Assembly: GCA_019414445.1 (NCBI GenBank)
Contig: DXMA01000007.1
Location: forward strand, 51,174 to 115,173
Reading direction: 5' to 3'
DNA length: 64,000 bases
From: Collinsella sp.
GTDB taxonomy: Bacteria > Actinomycetota > Coriobacteriia > Coriobacteriales > Coriobacteriaceae
Shown here in pieces: positions 60,757-64,000 of the stretch (positions within the stretch are counted from its first letter, which is position 1; each line of letters begins with the position of its first letter). The notes under the pieces were generated by a model. It saw only the letters and a list, made by a program, of their open reading frames with translations. It did no database searches and was not told the origin of the DNA. Both the position numbers and the translations under genes were made by a program.

Positions 60757-62673
60757 CTAGACGCGCTCCTCGATAGCACCGTTTCTATATGCATCGAGCA
60801 GCTGGCGCAGGTCTTGGATCTGGCTGCGGATCTTGGCTCCGGAATCGGTGTCGCTCACCATGCGGCGACGGTCTGCTTGGTCAAAACGGTTGGTCTCGCT
60901 CTCGATGTCCACGTTGCGTGTGAGTGCCTCGGCAACCGTCGTAAAGGCCCGGTGCGACTTGAGACGGCAGCCGCGCGAGCTCGAGATGAGCGTATAGCCG
61001 GCGATACCCGTCTTGGGATGGTAAGCGCGGCAGAAGCCGCCATCGATGACCAGCAGCTTGCCCTCGGCGCGGATGGGCTGCTCGCCCTTGGTGGTTTTAA
61101 CGGGCGTGTGGCCGTTGATGATGTGACCGGTCGGTGAGCATGCCATGGGCGCGACGCCAAACTCGCGCATGATGTCGTCGCAGACCGAGGGCGACTTGGT
61201 AAGCGTAAAGTACGGGTCCATCGGCTCGACCCAGGTGCTCTTATCGGCGATATAGGCGCGCTCAAAGGTACGCACCAGGCGTCCGCTGGCGGGTGAGTTA
61301 AAGCCGATCCACAGGTACCACATCCAGTCGAGGGCGTCGCGGTCGCCCATGCGCCAGGCGCGGCGGGCGATGTGGTCGCAAAAATCGAGATAATCGCGGC
61401 CAGCGTGCCAGGTGCCCAGGCAGTTCATGCTGCTAAAGGTGCCGTCTTCGTTGAGTGGCACGCAGCCGTGGAAGAGCAGGTTGCCGTTGGCGACTTTGTA
61501 CATCGTGCCGTGGGAATAGAGGAAATCGATATGGCGATGCAGGTGATCGGCGGTGACAAACTCGGACACGAGCTTGTCGATGATGTGCTGCTCCTGAAAC
61601 GTGAGCGTATAGGGGTCCGCCGGGTCGACGGTGGGGAAGTCGTTGGTCGTGAGCGGCCATACGCTGCCGTCGGCGAGCGTGACCGTGCCGGTGTCGTGAT
61701 CGATCTTGTCGAGTAACAGGCGGTCGGTCATGTCAAACTCGGGATGGCGCTGGATAATCTGGCCCTCGAGCTTAAAGAGCAGCACGTTGATGGCCTTGAT
61801 CAGCGGGGTGATGGACTCACCGGCGGTGTAGGTGGCATCGGCAAAGGCGACAAGCTCACGCAGCGAGATGCCGTAGTCGTTCTCCAGGATCTCGTAGTTG
61901 TCGTAGCGTAGGTTGTTGCGCAGCACCGTGGCGATGCAGGCGGGCTCACCGGCCGCAGCGCCCATCCACAGCAGGTCGTGGTTGCCCCACTGGATGTCGA
62001 GTGAATGGTAGGTGAGCAGGCGGTCCATAATCTTGGCCGCGCCGCCACCGCGGTCGAAGATGTCGCCCACCAGGTGCAGGTGGTCGACGGCCAGGCGCTT
62101 GATGAGCGAGGCAAGCGACTCGATAAAGTCGTCGGCGCTTGCGGTCTCCAGGATGGACTCCACGATGCGCTCGTGATAGCGCACGCGATAGTTGTTCTCG
62201 TCCGGGTGCGTGTGCAGCAGCTCGTCGATGATATAGGCGTAATCGCGTGGGATGGCCTTACGCACCTTGGAGCGCGTATAACGGCTCGAAAGCGAGCGGG
62301 CAATCACAATGAGTTGGTCAAGCATCGTCTTGTACCAGGTGGGCGAGTCCTCGCGCTGGCTGCGGACCAGCTCGATCTTCTCGTGCGGGTAGTAGATGAG
62401 CGTGCACAGCTCGCCCTTTTCGTCAAAGGAAAGCGTGCCGCCAAAAATCTCGTCGACATGCTCGCGCACGACGCCCGAGCAGTTGTTGAGGATGTGCATA
62501 AAGGCTTCGTACTCGCCATGCACGTCGCTCATAAAATGCTCGGTGCCTTTGGGCAGGTTGAGGATGGCCGAGAGATTGATGATCTCGGTAAACGCGGATT
62601 GCTCGGTGGGAAATTGTTTCGACAGCAGACGCAGATACTTGAAGTCTTGCGGATTGCGATCGAATGCGACCAT
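60757..62673 (-). CDS. fbp: Fructose-1,6-bisphosphatase class III
   Basis: Gluconeogenic phosphatase of the calcineurin-like fold, 638 residues as usual for the class. Metal-binding motifs: SDVHGEYEAF (Asp50, His52), VGDIFDRGGGA, WGNHDLLW and INGHTPVK, with a final histidine. Class III enzymes occur mainly in Firmicutes and relatives. ATG 62673 follows GAAGG by six or seven bases; an in-frame start at 62718 lies within the upstream palindrome and is unlikely. It precedes the GtrA pair on the same strand but is probably transcribed alone. Confidence 0.95.
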   Translation of the reverse strand: MVAFDRNPQDFKYLRLLSKQFPTEQSAFTEIINLSAILNLPKGTEHFMSDVHGEYEAFMHILNNCSGVVREHVDEIFGGTLSFDEKGELCTLIYYPHEKIELVRSQREDSPTWYKTMLDQLIVIARSLSSRYTRSKVRKAIPRDYAYIIDELLHTHPDENNYRVRYHERIVESILETASADDFIESLASLIKRLAVDHLHLVGDIFDRGGGAAKIMDRLLTYHSLDIQWGNHDLLWMGAAAGEPACIATVLRNNLRYDNYEILENDYGISLRELVAFADATYTAGESITPLIKAINVLLFKLEGQIIQRHPEFDMTDRLLLDKIDHDTGTVTLADGSVWPLTTNDFPTVDPADPYTLTFQEQHIIDKLVSEFVTADHLHRHIDFLYSHGTMYKVANGNLLFHGCVPLNEDGTFSSMNCLGTWHAGRDYLDFCDHIARRAWRMGDRDALDWMWYLWIGFNSPASGRLVRTFERAYIADKSTWVEPMDPYFTLTKSPSVCDDIMREFGVAPMACSPTGHIINGHTPVKTTKGEQPIRAEGKLLVIDGGFCRAYHPKTGIAGYTLISSSRGCRLKSHRAFTTVAEALTRNVDIESETNRFDQADRRRMVSDTDSGAKIRSQIQDLRQLLDAYRNGAIEERV

Positions 62674-62700
62674 GAAACACCTTCCGATGGGGTTGGTAAA

Positions 62701-62730
62701 ACTGATAAACAGCGTCAAACGTTTATCAGT
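62701..62730. promoter_or_regulatory. Perfect 10-bp inverted repeat upstream of fbp
   Basis: ACTGATAAAC and GTTTATCAGT pair perfectly around a 10-nt spacer, 28 bp upstream of the fbp start codon. Its symmetry, AT content and position fit an operator, or a 5' leader hairpin. The remaining gap up to 62991 is AT-rich; near 62945-62985 it has promoter-like text (TTGCTG, GATAAT, TATAAC) for the degV gene. Confidence 0.4.
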
Positions 62731-62991
62731 ATGCGCCGCTTTTGTTTCGATTGGGGGTGGGAGGTCGAATTGTTGGCCGAACGGTTTGGTAAATCGATTT
62801 AGTTGAGGTAGATATGGCGGTTGGGTGGAGACGTAGGGTCGTTTTTACAGACGTATGCCTCCGGGATCGATAGAGATGATGACGGTAAAGATGTTCACCA
62901 CCTTTGGCTCTATTTGGTAAATAGTGGACATTTGTACCGTATTTATGCTTGCTGTGCGATAATTTTTATAACTATACGTAAGGAGCCTCAT

Positions 62992-63882
62992 ATGAGTGAT
63001 TTTGTCCTGACCTGTGAATCCGCCGCCGATCGAACTCGGGAGTTCTTTGAATCGCGCAATATCCCTGTCGTGTGTTTTCATTACGAGATCGACGATGTTG
63101 TCTATGCGGACGATCTGTATCAGTCGATTACGCCGGACGAGTTTTTTGCCCAGATATCCGCGGGCGCCATGCCCAAGACGTCTCAGGTGAGCGTGGGTGA
63201 GTACGAGGAGTTTTGGGAGCCGCTTGTTGCCGAGGGCAAAGACGTGCTGCACCTGACGTTGTCGTCGGGTATTTCGGGCACGTATGGATCGGCCTGCGTT
63301 GCGGCGCAGATGCTCGCGGATCGCTATCCCCAGGGCGGCAAGGTGCGCGTCATCGATTCGCTGGCAGCGTCTTCGGGCTTTGGCCTGCTGGCGGAATGCG
63401 CCGCCGACGTGCGCGATAGCGGGGCTTCACTCGACGAGACGGCCGCTTGGATCGAGGAGCATAAGCTCAACCTGCACCACTGGTTCTTCTCGACCGATCT
63501 GTCGAGCTACCTGCGCGGCGGTCGCATTTCGGCTGCGAGCGCGATCATCGGCACGGCGCTTAAGATTTGCCCACTTATGACGGTCGATTGCGACGGCAAG
63601 CTGTCGCCACGTGAGAAGATTCGCACTAAGAAGCGCGCGATTTCCGAGATGGCTAAGACCATGATGGCACACGTGCAGGACGGTGCGGATTATTCGGGTA
63701 AGTGCGTCATGTCGCACTCGGCGTGCCGCGAGGATGCCGAGGCAGTTGCGGCGCTGATCGAGGAACAGATTCCGCAGCTTAAAGGCAAGATTGAGATCAA
63801 TAACATCGGTACTCTGATTGGCTCGCATACCGGACCTGGTACGGTGGCTGTCTTCTTTATGGGCGACAAGCGCGTGGATTAG
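62992..63882 (+). CDS. DegV-family fatty-acid-binding protein
   Basis: A 296-residue DegV protein. Members bind a fatty acid and hand it to fatty acid kinase (FakA) as FakB subunits. The family motifs are present: VLTCESAADRT at the start, KTSQVSVGEYEEFW, the lipid-contact loop TLSSGISGTYGSA, and SYLRGGRIS with the FakA-facing arginine, then IGSHTGPGTVAVFF at the end. No fakA gene is in the window. AAGGAG lies seven bases before ATG 62992; the longer in-frame start is not supported. Confidence 0.9.
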   Translation: MSDFVLTCESAADRTREFFESRNIPVVCFHYEIDDVVYADDLYQSITPDEFFAQISAGAMPKTSQVSVGEYEEFWEPLVAEGKDVLHLTLSSGISGTYGSACVAAQMLADRYPQGGKVRVIDSLAASSGFGLLAECAADVRDSGASLDETAAWIEEHKLNLHHWFFSTDLSSYLRGGRISAASAIIGTALKICPLMTVDCDGKLSPREKIRTKKRAISEMAKTMMAHVQDGADYSGKCVMSHSACREDAEAVAALIEEQIPQLKGKIEINNIGTLIGSHTGPGTVAVFFMGDKRVD

Positions 63883-63935
63883 TTTGCCCCATCACATCGC
63901 TGCATGATTGCTCAAACGAAAACGGCCCGCCTCAC

Positions 63936-64000
63936 TGAACTGCGTCCCAAATCTTGGACGCCCTAAATAGCGACTAGGCCGCGAGGGCCTGATTCCGGAA
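63936..64000 (-). mobile_element. End of an IS3-family insertion sequence (transposase 3' end)
   Basis: On the minus strand the last bases of the window read FRNQALAA and a TAG (64000-63974), the usual C-terminal end of IS3-family OrfB transposases. Between the stop and 63936 lies TGCGTCCCAAATCTTGGACGC, given here only in part as TGCGTCCCAAATCTTGG, ending in TGAAC: IS3 ends start with TG. Only about nine codons are visible, so the call rests on this short match. A DNA-level target duplication cannot be judged from one end. Confidence 0.45.

Overview
The window looks like a chromosomal segment of a strictly anaerobic, high-GC actinobacterium of the Coriobacteriia, most likely Collinsella or a close relative. 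This is inferred from the GC-rich coding style with occasional GTG and TTG starts, and from the gene set: an [FeFe] hydrogenase, a superoxide-reductase-like protein, class III fructose-bisphosphatase, a gut-type lactaldehyde reductase, sortase-type LAxTG and lipoprotein surface proteins. No rRNA, tRNA, CRISPR array or prophage was recognised.

Layout. 1-5057: end of a redox operon (flavin oxidoreductase, [FeFe] hydrogenase) that runs directly into an ABC importer whose permease and ATPase are fused in one polypeptide. 5.1-9.6 kb: orphan DinJ-like antitoxin, CPBP membrane protease, YgiQ radical SAM protein, YoaK membrane protein. 9.7-16.7 kb: FucO, M42 peptidase, then a sulfur block (mnmA, cysK, divergent Rrf2 regulator), a small membrane protein and a TrpR/YerC-like regulator. 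16.9-36.3 kb: a DNA replication and repair stretch (addB, addA, dnaE, SWIM-SNF2 helicase, ruvC-ruvA-ruvB), interrupted by a superoxide-reductase-like gene and a NAD-synthetase-like protein that has lost both active sites. 36.4-43.5 kb: formate-THF ligase, a PASTA-like membrane protein, a cation exporter, a zinc-ribbon protein, a probable structured RNA and a DUF1016 nuclease. 43.7-48.3 kb: a PH-like protein, a frameshifted secreted phospholipase C, and two tandem paralogous lipoproteins. 48.7-54.3 kb: fchA-folD folate genes, a 239-bp AT-rich MITE-like element, a C69 dipeptidase, and a phasin-like/UbiB pair. 54.5-59.5 kb: a cobalamin riboswitch followed by two DUF4430 surface proteins. 59.6-64 kb: two GtrA proteins, class III FBPase, DegV, and the end of an IS3-family element at the right edge.

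The strongest biological story is the riboswitch-controlled pair of DUF4430 proteins. DUF4430 resembles the C-terminal domain of the vertebrate B12 carriers, so these are candidate cobalamin-capturing surface proteins. A second theme is one-carbon metabolism: fhs at 36.5 kb and fchA-folD at 48.7 kb would together interconvert formate and methylene-THF, and the FolD here has lost the residues used for the cyclohydrolase step that FchA would supply. A third theme is intergenic hairpin repeats, several carrying a GGGAC core, with two clear copies of one family at 12.6 and 23.7 kb, plus two different MITE-like elements.
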